Of a DNA stretch of 64,000 bases, positions 8,927-17,860 are shown piece after piece. Made by a program: the position numbers and the translations under genes. The notes under the pieces are model-generated. The model made no database searches and was not told the DNA's origin. It saw only the letters and a program-made list of their open reading frames with translations. The stretch covers positions 186,001-250,000 of the forward strand of contig NZ_JAIUJS010000002.1 of assembly GCF_020166345.1 (NCBI RefSeq). Reading direction: 5' to 3'. Position 1 is the first letter of the stretch; each line of letters starts with the position of its first letter. The stretch is from Winogradskyella vincentii. Lineage in GTDB: Bacteria > Bacteroidota > Bacteroidia > Flavobacteriales > Flavobacteriaceae.

Positions 8927-9466
8927 TTAAATATTTTTAAATTTTGGTAAGGAAAGATCCTTACTGGATATTATTAAATCTTGCCGACTTACTTTCCAGT
9001 CTATGTCTAAACTTGAATCATTATATATTATTCCTCGTTCTGAATCTTTATTATAAAAATTATCGCATTTATAAGATATTATAGCCTCTTCTGAAAGTAC
9101 AACAAATCCATGAGCAAAACCTCGAGGTATAAAAAGTTGTTTTTTATTCTCTTCTGATATCTCAATACTAAAGTGTTGGCCATATGTGTCTGAGCCTTGC
9201 CTTATGTCAACTATTACATCCATTATACGCCCTTTAATAGCTCTAATAAGTTTTGCTTGTGCGTGTTGCCCGGTTTGAAAATGCAAACCGCGTAATACAC
9301 CATATAAAGACTTAGACTCGTTATCTTGTACAAAAGAAATATCCAGTCCCGTGTATTCTTTAAAATCTTTTTGATTAAAAGACTCTATAAAATAACCTCT
9401 CTCGTCATTATAAACCCTTGGTTGTATTATGAATGATCCTTTAAGGTTTGTCTTTTCTACAATCAT
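8927..9466 (-). CDS. rmlC: dTDP-4-dehydrorhamnose 3,5-epimerase
   Basis: Double epimerisation of dTDP-4-keto-6-deoxy-glucose to dTDP-4-keto-L-rhamnose. The 179-residue cupin has the family segments RGYFIESFNQ, VLRGLHFQ (with the catalytic His) and FIPRGFAHGF, and a length typical of RmlC. It lies between rmlA and rmlD with one-base gaps, in the order rmlB-A-C-D. Confidence 0.95.
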   Translation of the reverse strand: MIVEKTNLKGSFIIQPRVYNDERGYFIESFNQKDFKEYTGLDISFVQDNESKSLYGVLRGLHFQTGQHAQAKLIRAIKGRIMDVIVDIRQGSDTYGQHFSIEISEENKKQLFIPRGFAHGFVVLSEEAIISYKCDNFYNKDSERGIIYNDSSLDIDWKVSRQDLIISSKDLSLPKFKNI

Positions 9467-9467
9467 T

Positions 9468-10331
9468 CTATTTAGTTATTAAACTTCGCAAGTGTTTGCC
9501 ATAGCCACTTTTGGTTAAAGGTTCTATAACTTTATTGAATTGTTGCTCATCGATATAGCCCATTTTAAGTGCTGCTTCTTCGATTGAACCAATCTTTAAA
9601 CCTTGTCTCTCTTCTATAACTTGTACAAATTGAGATGCTTGCATTAGGGAATTAAATGTTCCTGTGTCTAGCCAAGCTGTTCCTTTGTCAAGAATACTTA
9701 CTTTTAATTTACCCTCTTCTAAATATGCTTTATTAACATCTGTAATTTCTAGTTCTCCTCTTGCGCTTGGGCTTATTTTCTTGGTCTTTTCAACTACTGA
9801 ATTGTCATAAAAATAAATACCTGGTACTGCATAATTAGATTTAGGATTTTTTGGTTTTTCCTCTATTGAAATCACGTTTTCGTTATTATCAAATTCCACA
9901 ACACCATAACGTTCGGGGTCGTGGACGTGATAGGCATAAATTATACCTCCTTCCGGATTAACGTTTTGCTGAAGTAATCTTGCCAACCCTGTGCCATAAA
10001 AAATATTATCTCCAAGTATTAAAGCCACATTGTCTCTTCCTATAAAATCCTCTGCAATGAGAAATGCTTCAGCCAATCCGTTAGGTTGTTTTTGCTCTGC
10101 ATATTGAAATTGACACCCATATTTTGTGCCATCGCCCAATAGTTTTTGAAATAGTGGTAAATCTTTAGGTGTAGAAATAATTAGGATTTCATTGATTCCA
10201 GACCACATTAAGGTGGACAAAGGATAATAAATCATTGGCTTGTCATAAATTGGCATTAATTGCTTGCTAACTGCTAATGTCAATGGGTATAGTCTAGTGC
10301 CTGAGCCTCCTGCTAATATTATTCCTTTCAT
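9468..10331 (-). CDS. rmlA: Glucose-1-phosphate thymidylyltransferase
   Basis: First step of the rhamnose pathway: dTTP plus glucose 1-phosphate to dTDP-glucose. The 287-residue protein begins [18 protein letters not shown], the nucleotide-binding signature of sugar nucleotidyltransferases, and continues with [18 protein letters not shown] and LGDNIFYG, which are diagnostic of RmlA. Its ATG overlaps the last base of the rmlB stop codon (TAATG), typical of translational coupling. Confidence 0.96.
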   Translation of the reverse strand: MKGIILAGGSGTRLYPLTLAVSKQLMPIYDKPMIYYPLSTLMWSGINEILIISTPKDLPLFQKLLGDGTKYGCQFQYAEQKQPNGLAEAFLIAEDFIGRDNVALILGDNIFYGTGLARLLQQNVNPEGGIIYAYHVHDPERYGVVEFDNNENVISIEEKPKNPKSNYAVPGIYFYDNSVVEKTKKISPSARGELEITDVNKAYLEEGKLKVSILDKGTAWLDTGTFNSLMQASQFVQVIEERQGLKIGSIEEAALKMGYIDEQQFNKVIEPLTKSGYGKHLRSLITK

Positions 10332-11350
10332 TACAGAAAAAATTTATTTAAATACCATTTGATGGTCTTTTCAATTCCAGTTTGAAAATTTTCTTTGGGT
10401 TTCCAACCCAATTCATTTGTGATTTTACTCGCATTAATAGCATATCTAAAATCATGGCCCGGTCGATCTTTTACAAAAGTAATTTGATCTGAATATGGCT
10501 TGTCTTTTGGTAATACGTCGTCCAAAATTTCACATATTTTCTGAGCGATGTATAAATTATTATATTCGTTTCCCCCACCAATATTGTAGGTTTCACCAGC
10601 TTTTCCGTTTTGAAATACTAAATCTATCCCTTCACAATGATCTTCCACATATAGCCAGTCCCTTATGTTTTTGCCGTCTCCATAAATTGGGATAGGTTCA
10701 TTATCAATTGCTCTTTTTATTATGGTTGGAATGAGTTTTTCCTTATGTTGTTTAGGTCCATAATTATTGCTACAATTTGTTGTAACAACATTCATTCCGT
10801 AGGTGTGGAAATAACTTCTTACTATAAAATCTGAAGAAGCCTTGGATGCACTATATGGGCTATTAGGTGCATAAGGGGTATCTTCCGAAAATAATCCAGT
10901 AGCCCCCAATGATCCATAAACCTCATCTGTTGAAATATGATGAAATCTATTCGATTTACAACCCTCTTTAAAAACAAACGAATCTTGCATCCAATATTTT
11001 TTTGCAATATTCAATAAATTAAAGGTCCCGAAAATATTAGTTTTTATGAATTCGTCCGGTTTGGAAATAGAATTATCAACATGTGATTCTGCGGCGAAGT
11101 GAACAACTCCACTAAATTTATGTTTTTTAAACAAGTCATCAACCAGGCTATTGTCGCAAATGTCTCCTTTTACGAATTGATATCTTTCGTTATTCTCAAC
11201 CTCCTTTAAATTAGAAAGCTCACCGGCATATGTGAGCTTGTCTAGATTAACAATATTTGTTTGGTTGTACGTTTTTAAATAATAATGAATGAAATTTGAC
11301 CCAATAAACCCAGCCCCTCCAGTTATTAATATGGCATTAGATTTATTCAT
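10331..11350 (-). CDS. rmlB: dTDP-glucose 4,6-dehydratase
   Basis: Converts dTDP-glucose to dTDP-4-keto-6-deoxyglucose. The 339-residue extended SDR has [10 protein letters not shown] at residues 11-20, [12 protein letters not shown], the active-site HISTDEVYG and the catalytic YSASKASSD. The start ATG at 11350 is in the last unit of a four-copy 10-bp tandem repeat that also covers the stop of the wzz gene; upstream ATGs in the other units are out of frame and quickly meet stops. This unusual start region may affect how much RmlB is made. Confidence 0.95.
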   Translation of the reverse strand: MNKSNAILITGGAGFIGSNFIHYYLKTYNQTNIVNLDKLTYAGELSNLKEVENNERYQFVKGDICDNSLVDDLFKKHKFSGVVHFAAESHVDNSISKPDEFIKTNIFGTFNLLNIAKKYWMQDSFVFKEGCKSNRFHHISTDEVYGSLGATGLFSEDTPYAPNSPYSASKASSDFIVRSYFHTYGMNVVTTNCSNNYGPKQHKEKLIPTIIKRAIDNEPIPIYGDGKNIRDWLYVEDHCEGIDLVFQNGKAGETYNIGGGNEYNNLYIAQKICEILDDVLPKDKPYSDQITFVKDRPGHDFRYAINASKITNELGWKPKENFQTGIEKTIKWYLNKFFL

Positions 11351-11380
11351 GTTTATTCATGTTTATTCATGTTTATTCAT
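11341..11380. repeat. Four tandem copies of a 10-bp unit at the wzz/rmlB junction
   Basis: On the plus strand the unit is GTTTATTCAT, repeated four times (the leftmost copy starts with A instead of G). On the coding minus strand each copy reads ATGAATAAAC. The unit therefore supplies the wzz stop codon (TAA at 11375-11373), three decoy ATGs at 11380, 11370 and 11360, and the true rmlB ATG at 11350. ATG 11370 and 11360 each open a five-codon frame ending in TAA. Change in copy number would move the rmlB start relative to the wzz stop without changing the rmlB frame. Confidence 0.9.
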
Positions 11381-12425
11381 AATCCTTAATAAACGTAAAT
11401 GCTCTCATAAAGACAAAAAGCAATGCCATAAATGCCAGGACAATTGATGGAAATACAACTGAATACCTTGTGTATAATTCTTTTTCAATTGTTCCCACGT
11501 CCTCAAACCCTGATAATATGTCATAAAAATCACTCTCTTCAATTAATTGTTCATCAAGACTTCTAATTGCGCTTCTTGCCCTAAGTTCTTCTTGAAAAAG
11601 TTCATACTCCCTAGTTATTGATCTTTCTTGAGTAATTGGAAATAAGCCTCCTTCACCCAAAGAAAGTTGATCTTTATCAGATTCTTTTTCTAAAATTTTT
11701 AAGTAAACCTTTTGAAGGCTATCCACTCTCTTAAGTTCAATTTCATGATAAGCTTTCTTAATCAATATCGTTGAATCTCTTATTTTCTTTAGTTTCTGAG
11801 AATATTCGTTTTCAAATGTTTTTACAAAACCTTGCTCAAGGCTAGGAAAAATATCATGAGTTGTAGATGTTGCTTTAATTGAAAATATTTTTCCTGCTAA
11901 AATATCTCTGTTTTCTATATAATCCTCATAGGACACATCTTCAGCTAGCGTGCTATCAATTGTTTTTATCCAGTTATCATAGTCTTGAAGTAAGTCGTTT
12001 TGGGTTTCCGGTCCAATTTCCATTTCAAAACCAAGTAGATGAGAGGCCCCAACAGTATCAATTTCGAATATTCGGGAAAGTTCCTGATAATTTTCTGCAT
12101 CAATCAATGCATTAAAATAATCGACATTATTTGCAAGTTGATATTTTGAGTCAAAATATGGTCTAACTAGCATATCGGACACATAAATCGGTTCAGTGAA
12201 TTTTTCTGTAATAAAACCCAAAACAGCAGCCGTAAATAAAATTATTGTAATTATTTTAAAATTGTTTACTACTGGTTTAAGAGTGTAAATAATTACTTTA
12301 AATAAACTTTTAAAAATCCTGCCTATAAACGAATAGAGTTTTTCAAAAAGTCTTCCAATAGCATTAAAAAGTTGCCCTAAATCAACTTCTTCGTTTTGTG
12401 AGTTTTTTGGTAAATTTTCACTCAT
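11373..12425 (-). CDS. Wzz-like polysaccharide chain-length/co-polymerase protein
   Basis: A 350-residue membrane protein with one hydrophobic segment at about residues 57-73, a long, charged, helical periplasmic part (about 80-320) and a second membrane segment at about 325-344. This two-helix topology with an extended coiled middle is that of Wzz/PCP co-polymerases that set glycan chain length. There is no cytoplasmic tyrosine-kinase domain. The N-terminal 50 residues are unusually long and contain amphipathic repeats (LFNAIGRLFEKLYSFIGRIF). It starts three bases after the DUF6909 gene and ends inside the 10-bp repeats before rmlB. Sequence similarity to Wzz is modest, so the assignment rests on topology and context. 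Confidence 0.75.
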   Translation of the reverse strand: MSENLPKNSQNEEVDLGQLFNAIGRLFEKLYSFIGRIFKSLFKVIIYTLKPVVNNFKIITIILFTAAVLGFITEKFTEPIYVSDMLVRPYFDSKYQLANNVDYFNALIDAENYQELSRIFEIDTVGASHLLGFEMEIGPETQNDLLQDYDNWIKTIDSTLAEDVSYEDYIENRDILAGKIFSIKATSTTHDIFPSLEQGFVKTFENEYSQKLKKIRDSTILIKKAYHEIELKRVDSLQKVYLKILEKESDKDQLSLGEGGLFPITQERSITREYELFQEELRARSAIRSLDEQLIEESDFYDILSGFEDVGTIEKELYTRYSVVFPSIVLAFMALLFVFMRAFTFIKDYE

Positions 12426-12428
12426 GTT

Positions 12429-14120
12429 CTATGAATTAAATATTTGTTCTAAAATTTTATTTGTAATTACGTATGTTGGTTTAACACCAGATGTTCCCAG
12501 TCCTCCTGACGCCAAAGTACTACCTGTTTCTAAAGGGTTGTCACTTGCATAATAGGCATATCTAACCTTTACATCTCCATTAATATTTCCTCTCACTTTG
12601 GAAGCTGCCTGAATTGCTTTCTGATAATGGGCACCTTCCATTTCCAATCCAATTACATTCCAGGTTGAGTTCTTGAAAAATTTCAAAATCTCTTTATTCT
12701 GTAAAGAAGTACCTAAAACTGTTATCATTGTTCCTTCACATACGTCTACGCCGCAATCTACTAAATCGTTTTTAGTTAGTTCATTTTTAAAAGGATAATT
12801 ATCAGCTGTACCCTCAAAAATATGTGCTGACGGAATCATGACATCTCCTTTACAGCCTTCTAAAATTCCTGCCTTACCCATAATTGATATGGATTTTACA
12901 TTTAAATGAACTTTTTTGCCATTTACCTTTACTGGCTTTAATAGTTCGTCAAGTGTTTCATATGCTTGTTCACCAAAAGCATAATCCATAACAAAAATAA
13001 CGGCTTTATTTTGCTTTTGTTTTTCAAGATAATTAAAATTTGTTTTCGAAAAATCAATTTTATCCGTATCAAAAATTTGAACATCAATATTGGTGCCTGA
13101 CGCATCCTTGATATAGATCATTCCGTTTTGTGTCGCAGTTTTTTCAACCTTGTCTCGAGCGCTCTGATTTTTCGGGTCACTTAATGACTTATAAACATCA
13201 TAAATGTCTTTAATTTTACTATTGCTTTTAAGTGTAGATTCGGCAAACAATGAATTCATAACGCTGTGCATATTTGCGCTTATGATATGAATAGGCCTTT
13301 CAAGTAAATTGTTTTTATGTAAAACACTTTTTATCTCGTCTGCCCATATTTCTCCATGTATATGGTGCCCAAGTCGTTCTCTTAAAACTGGACTGAACGT
13401 GATTGTTCTTTTGTTATTGTTAATTTTTTCTTCGATGGCTAATTTTCCCAACCAATAAATTATATGTAATAATCGCTCGGGCTGACCCTCTGAAGCAAAA
13501 TTAGGATATGCCTCGGTCAACTCATTAAAGGTCCGTCCTAAGATGTTTGCAGTGTGTGTAATGGCAATCTCCCGTTCTTTTTGGGTAAGCTTTTTGTTTG
13601 ATATTACCGCTTTCTCCAGCTTTTTCCAATCTCGAGTAGTATCACCACGTTCATTAATTAATACTCGCTCACTAATTTTATGAGATTCAACAAACAAAAA
13701 AGTTAAGTGTGTTAAAATATCATATATTTCTGATCGCCCTCTGGTAATTTCAATATTCATCTGTTCGTCATCAATACGATAACAATTTCTTCTTCGCTTT
13801 TGAGGAATTATCGGCGTGAAATGCGAATTGGCATAACCTTCATCACTGGTTAAATTAATATATGAGCATTCTTCAATTCCTTGAGGCAACCTATCAATTA
13901 CATAAAATAGTCCCTCTAATTCAGCCTTTTCATCTGCTATTGAGCCGTAAATTTCAGGCCTTAATAAAAGTAGCGCCTCTCTAAGTGTTTCTCCAGAAAC
14001 ACCCATTGGTTTGTAAAAACCGCGATTAAACAAATGGCGCATTGTAATATACATGCGCTCTATAGCATTAGAACTTTCTTGGGCTCTGGTTCTTTTATGA
14101 TTTTTATTGTTTTTACTCAT
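12429..14120 (-). CDS. DUF6909-type protein with a nucleoside-phosphorylase-like C-terminus
   Basis: A 563-residue, apparently soluble protein resembling a conserved Bacteroidota family (DUF6909) without known function. The N-terminal half is helical and charged. The C-terminal part shows VIGLEMEGAHYQKAI (LEMEG at residues 492-496) and YYASDNP (Ser-Asp at 526-527), which recall the nucleotide-sugar-binding MEG motif and catalytic Asp of the PNP/UDP phosphorylase and MTA/SAH nucleosidase superfamily; that similarity is my reading by eye. The gene follows the GH3-family gene by 26 bases and precedes wzz by three, so it is tied to the polysaccharide locus. A possible -7 promoter element lies just upstream. 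Confidence 0.8.
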   Translation of the reverse strand: MSKNNKNHKRTRAQESSNAIERMYITMRHLFNRGFYKPMGVSGETLREALLLLRPEIYGSIADEKAELEGLFYVIDRLPQGIEECSYINLTSDEGYANSHFTPIIPQKRRRNCYRIDDEQMNIEITRGRSEIYDILTHLTFLFVESHKISERVLINERGDTTRDWKKLEKAVISNKKLTQKEREIAITHTANILGRTFNELTEAYPNFASEGQPERLLHIIYWLGKLAIEEKINNNKRTITFSPVLRERLGHHIHGEIWADEIKSVLHKNNLLERPIHIISANMHSVMNSLFAESTLKSNSKIKDIYDVYKSLSDPKNQSARDKVEKTATQNGMIYIKDASGTNIDVQIFDTDKIDFSKTNFNYLEKQKQNKAVIFVMDYAFGEQAYETLDELLKPVKVNGKKVHLNVKSISIMGKAGILEGCKGDVMIPSAHIFEGTADNYPFKNELTKNDLVDCGVDVCEGTMITVLGTSLQNKEILKFFKNSTWNVIGLEMEGAHYQKAIQAASKVRGNINGDVKVRYAYYASDNPLETGSTLASGGLGTSGVKPTYVITNKILEQIFNS

Positions 14121-14136
14121 TGTTTTGTTTAACCTG

Positions 14137-14144
14137 CAAATATA
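14137..14144 (-). promoter_or_regulatory. Possible -7 element (TATATTTG) before the DUF6909 gene
   Basis: The minus strand reads TATATTTG, matching the Bacteroidota -7 consensus TAnnTTTG, in the 26-bp gap between the GH3-family gene and the DUF6909 gene, 16 bases from the ATG. I see no good TTTG about 19 bases further upstream, so this is a weak candidate for an internal start of the polysaccharide operon. Confidence 0.35.
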
Positions 14145-14146
14145 GC

Positions 14147-15649
14147 TTATTTAGTCAATTGAAGTTCATATAACTTATCCGCAATTTTACGATCGTTAGA
14201 AAGTCTAGGTATTTTGTTTTGCCCTCCTAGTTTCCCAATAGATTTCATGTAATTTTGAAAACCGTCCTTTTTAATCTTAGTCAGTTTTAGTGGTTGTAAC
14301 ACCTTACCAGCTATTAAATCGTAATAATAACTGTTTTGTTGCTGTAATGAATTGTCCAAATCTTTTATAAACTTCGCTTCATTTTCGGGTAAATTCTCAA
14401 ACTCAATAAACCATTCGTGATAAGGCAGGCCATTATTAGGATTAATTTGTGGCGCTACAGTAAACTCGTTTACCGTAATACTTGTGTTTTCTGTTGCCTC
14501 ATTAAATGCTTGCTCAACCTCTTTACCAATGACATGCTCTCCAAATGCTGATATAAAATGTTTAATTCTACCACTAACTATCACACGGTACGGTTTTAAA
14601 GAGGTAAATTGCACAGTGTCACCAATATTATATGCCCATAATCCTGCGGTTGAAGATATTATCATAACATAATTTACTTCAAGTTTTACGTCTTTAATTG
14701 TAATTCGCTCGGGGTTTTCATCGTAAAATTTATCTGCCTCTACAAATTCATAAAAAATACCAGACTTAAGCTGCAGAAGCATCCCTTTTTCATCTTGCTT
14801 ATCTTGAAATGCAAAAAAACCTTCGCTAGCAGGATACAATTCTATACTATCTACTTTTCGTCCTATTAAATTTTCAAACTTTGCACGATATGGTTCATAA
14901 TTAACTCCTCCAAAAATAAATAGACTAAAGTTCTTAAAGATCTCTCCTACTTTCTTGTCTGTTCTTTCAATTAGTTTTTCAAAATACATTTGTACCCAAG
15001 ACGGAATACCTGAAATAATAGTCATGTCCTCCCTCAACGTTTCATCAATAATAGCCTCTACCTTTGTCTCCCAGTCTTCAATGCAGTTGGTTTCAAACGA
15101 AGGCATTCTGTTTTTTTGAAGATACTTTGGAACATAATGAGCAACAATACCTGAAAGGCGTCCAAGTTTTATCCCGTTATTTTCTTCTAGAATCGGACTT
15201 CCCTGCAAGAATATCATTTTACCGTCAACAAATTGAGTATTGCCGGTTTCGTGAATATACATAAGAATCGCATTTCTTGCGGCTTTTACGTGGGTTGGCA
15301 TACTCTCTTTGGTAATAGGAATATATTTAGCGCCAGAAGTAGTCCCTGATGTTTTGGCAAAATACAGTGGTTTTCCTTTCCAAAGTACATTATCTTCTCC
15401 ATTTACTACTCTTTCCACATAAGGCCTCAAATCCTCATAATCTCTTATTGGTACATTGGACTTGAATTCCTCATATGTGCTAATCTTTTTAAAATTATGG
15501 TCTTTACCAAATGATGTGTCTGTTGCGGAGTTAATTAAATTTCGAAATACCTTTTGTTGGGTTTTTTCTGGATTTCTTGCCCATTTTTCTATACGCTTTG
15601 CCACCAGGCTAGCAAATGGTTTGGAAAGTTTTTCTTTTATAGAAGACAT
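14147..15649 (-). CDS. GH3-family acyl-adenylate-forming enzyme (amido synthetase-like)
   Basis: A 500-residue protein of the GH3 family in the ANL superfamily. Plant GH3 enzymes adenylate a carboxylic acid and join it to an amino acid. The phosphate-binding motif FAKTSGTTSGAKYIPIT and the downstream ELYPASEGFFAFQ and YNIGDTVQFT segments are conserved. The N-terminus starts with an amphipathic helix (SSIKEKLSKPFASLVAKRIEKWARNP) typical of the bacterial branch. It begins two bases after the M23 peptidase stop. The substrate in Bacteroidota is unknown; the name auxin-responsive found in databases has no physiological meaning here. Confidence 0.9.
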   Translation of the reverse strand: MSSIKEKLSKPFASLVAKRIEKWARNPEKTQQKVFRNLINSATDTSFGKDHNFKKISTYEEFKSNVPIRDYEDLRPYVERVVNGEDNVLWKGKPLYFAKTSGTTSGAKYIPITKESMPTHVKAARNAILMYIHETGNTQFVDGKMIFLQGSPILEENNGIKLGRLSGIVAHYVPKYLQKNRMPSFETNCIEDWETKVEAIIDETLREDMTIISGIPSWVQMYFEKLIERTDKKVGEIFKNFSLFIFGGVNYEPYRAKFENLIGRKVDSIELYPASEGFFAFQDKQDEKGMLLQLKSGIFYEFVEADKFYDENPERITIKDVKLEVNYVMIISSTAGLWAYNIGDTVQFTSLKPYRVIVSGRIKHFISAFGEHVIGKEVEQAFNEATENTSITVNEFTVAPQINPNNGLPYHEWFIEFENLPENEAKFIKDLDNSLQQQNSYYYDLIAGKVLQPLKLTKIKKDGFQNYMKSIGKLGGQNKIPRLSNDRKIADKLYELQLTK

Positions 15650-15651
15650 TA

Positions 15652-16518
15652 CTAAAAATCAATAAAGTTGGTTGGATTAACCGGATAGCCCTTACTCCAA
15701 AGCTCAAAATGCAGATGTGGACCTGTACTCAATTCGCCTGTGTTACCGGACATAGCAATAACTTCGCCTGCTTTTACTAAATCACCTTGAGATTTTGTTA
15801 TGGCAGAGTTGTGCTTATATACCGAAATTAATTCCTGATTATGCTCCATAATAACCACATACCCTGTTTCTACCGTCCATTCTGCAAAAATCACTGTGCC
15901 ATCGGCAACTGCTTTAACTGGTGTATTTGTTGCAACAACAACATCTACTGCATAATGTTTTTCTTTTATATCGTAATCATCAGAAATTGTTCCGTTAACT
16001 GGTGGAAATAGCACAAAATTGGATGGGTCAATTGAGGATTCGAATAAATTATATTTATCCTCTTTTTCTACTTTTGCCCTCAAAATGGAGTCCTCTTTGT
16101 TCTTCTCTACTTCTAAATAATCTAAATCATTCTTTGCGAGTTCCATTATTGAATCTCTATTAAATTCAACAGAGGCAATATCTCCTGTTAGCACCTTTCT
16201 GATTGAGGAATAATATTGTTTGTTCAGCTCAAGCTCTCTTACAAGCGAATCGGTTTTATAGTTTAATAAGGAGGCTTCTTTTTTTAATCTTGCAGAAGAA
16301 TATCCGGGAATATATTCTCTTAAAGGTGTAAACGCAATAAGTAAGGTGGTGAAGAAGATTAATACAATTGCAGAAATTGACGTCAAAACAAAGACATTTA
16401 ATCTTGTGAGCTTTATAGCAAAACGCTCTTCAAAAGTATCTTCATTTAAGATTACAAGTCGATACTGATGTAGTAATTTTTTGGCTAATTTTTTTTCTTT
16501 TTTTTTCTTTTTTGCCAT
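15652..16518 (-). CDS. M23 family metallopeptidase (membrane-anchored, LytM-type)
   Basis: A 288-residue cell-wall endopeptidase-like protein: Lys-rich cytoplasmic N-terminus, one membrane helix at about residues 41-62, a coiled-coil-like linker (75-155) and a LytM domain at about 170-285. Zinc ligands are intact: HxxxD at His188/Asp192 and HLH at 268-270, so it is probably catalytic rather than a degenerate activator. It would cut peptide cross-links in peptidoglycan. It heads the leftward gene series and shares a divergent region with tatA. A TAnnTTTG match lies only five bases before the ATG. Confidence 0.93.
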   Translation of the reverse strand: MAKKKKKEKKLAKKLLHQYRLVILNEDTFEERFAIKLTRLNVFVLTSISAIVLIFFTTLLIAFTPLREYIPGYSSARLKKEASLLNYKTDSLVRELELNKQYYSSIRKVLTGDIASVEFNRDSIMELAKNDLDYLEVEKNKEDSILRAKVEKEDKYNLFESSIDPSNFVLFPPVNGTISDDYDIKEKHYAVDVVVATNTPVKAVADGTVIFAEWTVETGYVVIMEHNQELISVYKHNSAITKSQGDLVKAGEVIAMSGNTGELSTGPHLHFELWSKGYPVNPTNFIDF

Positions 16519-16523
16519 CGAAA

Positions 16524-16531
16524 CAAAATTA
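16524..16531 (-). promoter_or_regulatory. Candidate -7 element (TAATTTTG) of the M23 gene
   Basis: Minus-strand TAATTTTG matches TAnnTTTG. It ends five bases before the ATG at 16518, which would place transcription start at or next to the start codon, giving a leaderless or nearly leaderless mRNA. No clear -33 TTTG is visible, so support is limited. Confidence 0.4.
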
Positions 16532-16584
16532 GTTAAAATACTGAAACCTTATTGTTATTAAGTGCTAAAGTTAGCTAAACAACG

Positions 16585-16613
16585 TTGTTATTTAAGTTTA
16601 ATTATTAACTTTG
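16585..16613 (+). promoter_or_regulatory. Candidate tatA promoter
   Basis: TTG at 16585-16587 and TAACTTTG at 16606-16613 are 18 bases apart and match the Bacteroidota -33/-7 consensus (TTTG, about 19 bases, TAnnTTTG). The tatA ATG follows 18 bases later. Confidence 0.6.
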
Positions 16614-16631
16614 TAGCCTAAATTAAAAATT

Positions 16632-16811
16632 ATGAGTTTTGTTACAATACCTTTAGCTATTGGGTGGCCCCAAGTGGTATTAATAGCGGTAGTAATTTTA
16701 ATCCTTTTTGGTGGGAGAAAAATTCCTGAATTAATGAGAGGGCTAGGCAGTGGATTGAAAGAGTTTAAGGATGCCAGCAAAGATGAATCTTCAAACGAGG
16801 AAAAAGAATAA
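16632..16811 (+). CDS. tatA: Sec-independent protein translocase subunit TatA/TatE
   Basis: A 59-residue protein, [20 protein letters not shown] then [19 protein letters not shown]. It has one N-terminal membrane helix (about residues 12-26), the FGG hinge with the conserved KIPEL motif, an amphipathic helix and an acidic tail (DESSNEEKE), the standard TatA/E layout. It builds the pore of the twin-arginine translocase, which exports folded proteins. tatC is not next to it. It is transcribed alone, with a good promoter upstream and a terminator 20 bases downstream. Confidence 0.95.
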   Translation: MSFVTIPLAIGWPQVVLIAVVILILFGGRKIPELMRGLGSGLKEFKDASKDESSNEEKE

Positions 16812-16824
16812 AAAATAACACCAC

Positions 16825-16856
16825 AAAAAAAGCCAGCATCTTAGCTGGCTTTTTTA
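16825..16856. terminator. Bidirectional terminator between tatA and the DUF4837 gene
   Basis: A hairpin AGCCAGC-ATCTTA-GCTGGCT (16831-16850) is flanked by an A-run on the left and a T-run on the right, so it can end transcription of the two convergent genes in both directions. Confidence 0.85.
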
Positions 16857-16858
16857 TT

Positions 16859-17839
16859 TTATTTAATCTTTATTGATTTTATTATCGATTCTAACTCGAA
16901 CACTAAATCTCGTTTACTAAGTGATGGTGCATATACGTAACCATCTGCAACCAAATAACGGTTATTAATTTTGTCCTCTATTAAGTAGGTGATAAATGGT
17001 CCGGCCATTGGATATTCATTCATTGTCCAAACACTTCTAACCTCGTATGTTGGTTTATTGTCTATTATGGTGTTAAACATTGAGGGGGCATATGCTTCTT
17101 CAACCTTCATGTAAATATTGTCTTCACCAGGTATTTTCGTTTTTGTCACACGATCTCTCATATTAACTATATCAACAATCGTACTATCTCCCCTTGAAAT
17201 TGATTCTAATGGAATTTCATAAAACATAAACTCCATTGTTTTTGAGTTGCTTATATTCTTTCTCACCCAGAAAAAATCATCTGTTGCTTTGCTTATTCTA
17301 TATGCAGAAGGTATGTTTATTGTAAAGCCTAAACTTTCCTCCATTTTTTCGTCAGCAAGCAAAGACAGCTTTATTCTCCTTTGTTTTTCTTTTACCTCTT
17401 CTTTGTTAAATGCATCAATAATTTTATCCTTATTTTCTTTAAGTTGATTAATTATTTCTGCATCTGTTTTACCTCCAATTACCGCAACTGTTTGTGGTTT
17501 TGCAAAGGCTTCATTAACGATTTCTGTGGTTGGTTGTAAATTACCCTTCTCTATTTTAAGAACAATTCTACTTCGAGTAGCAAAGCCATCAAAAACCTGC
17601 GGTGGGATTTGACGAATTTTAAATAATGGTTCGTCTAATGGCAATCCATTCAAAGGCGCGGCAAAAATGTTTCTTATGCTTTCTCCAACCTTATTATCCC
17701 AAAGCAAATTATCTACCACCACAGATATTGTATTTAAATTTCCGTTAGACGCTGGTAAATAAACTTTCTTTCCGTCGCTGTTGCCTTCGCCACAAGTTAG
17801 AAAAAGCATGCACATTAATACAGTATATACTACTCTCAT
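16859..17839 (-). CDS. DUF4837 family lipoprotein
   Basis: A 326-residue protein of the Bacteroidota-specific DUF4837 family. The N-terminus MRVVYTVLMCMLFLTCGEGN carries a lipobox with Cys16 as the likely lipidated residue. The mature part contains two similar-length halves and family-type segments such as GGKTDAEIINQLKENKDKII and YPMAGPFITYLIED. No catalytic motif is apparent and no function is established. It follows the MltD-like gene by 21 bases in the same direction, so the two probably share a transcript, which puts it near cell-wall turnover. Confidence 0.87.
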   Translation of the reverse strand: MRVVYTVLMCMLFLTCGEGNSDGKKVYLPASNGNLNTISVVVDNLLWDNKVGESIRNIFAAPLNGLPLDEPLFKIRQIPPQVFDGFATRSRIVLKIEKGNLQPTTEIVNEAFAKPQTVAVIGGKTDAEIINQLKENKDKIIDAFNKEEVKEKQRRIKLSLLADEKMEESLGFTINIPSAYRISKATDDFFWVRKNISNSKTMEFMFYEIPLESISRGDSTIVDIVNMRDRVTKTKIPGEDNIYMKVEEAYAPSMFNTIIDNKPTYEVRSVWTMNEYPMAGPFITYLIEDKINNRYLVADGYVYAPSLSKRDLVFELESIIKSIKIK

Positions 17840-17860
17840 ATCTTTTGAATTTTTTGGTGT

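Noticed and set aside
11341..11380. Four direct 10-bp copies as a CRISPR or IS footprint
   Set aside because: Units are contiguous with no spacers and no inverted repeats or transposase nearby.
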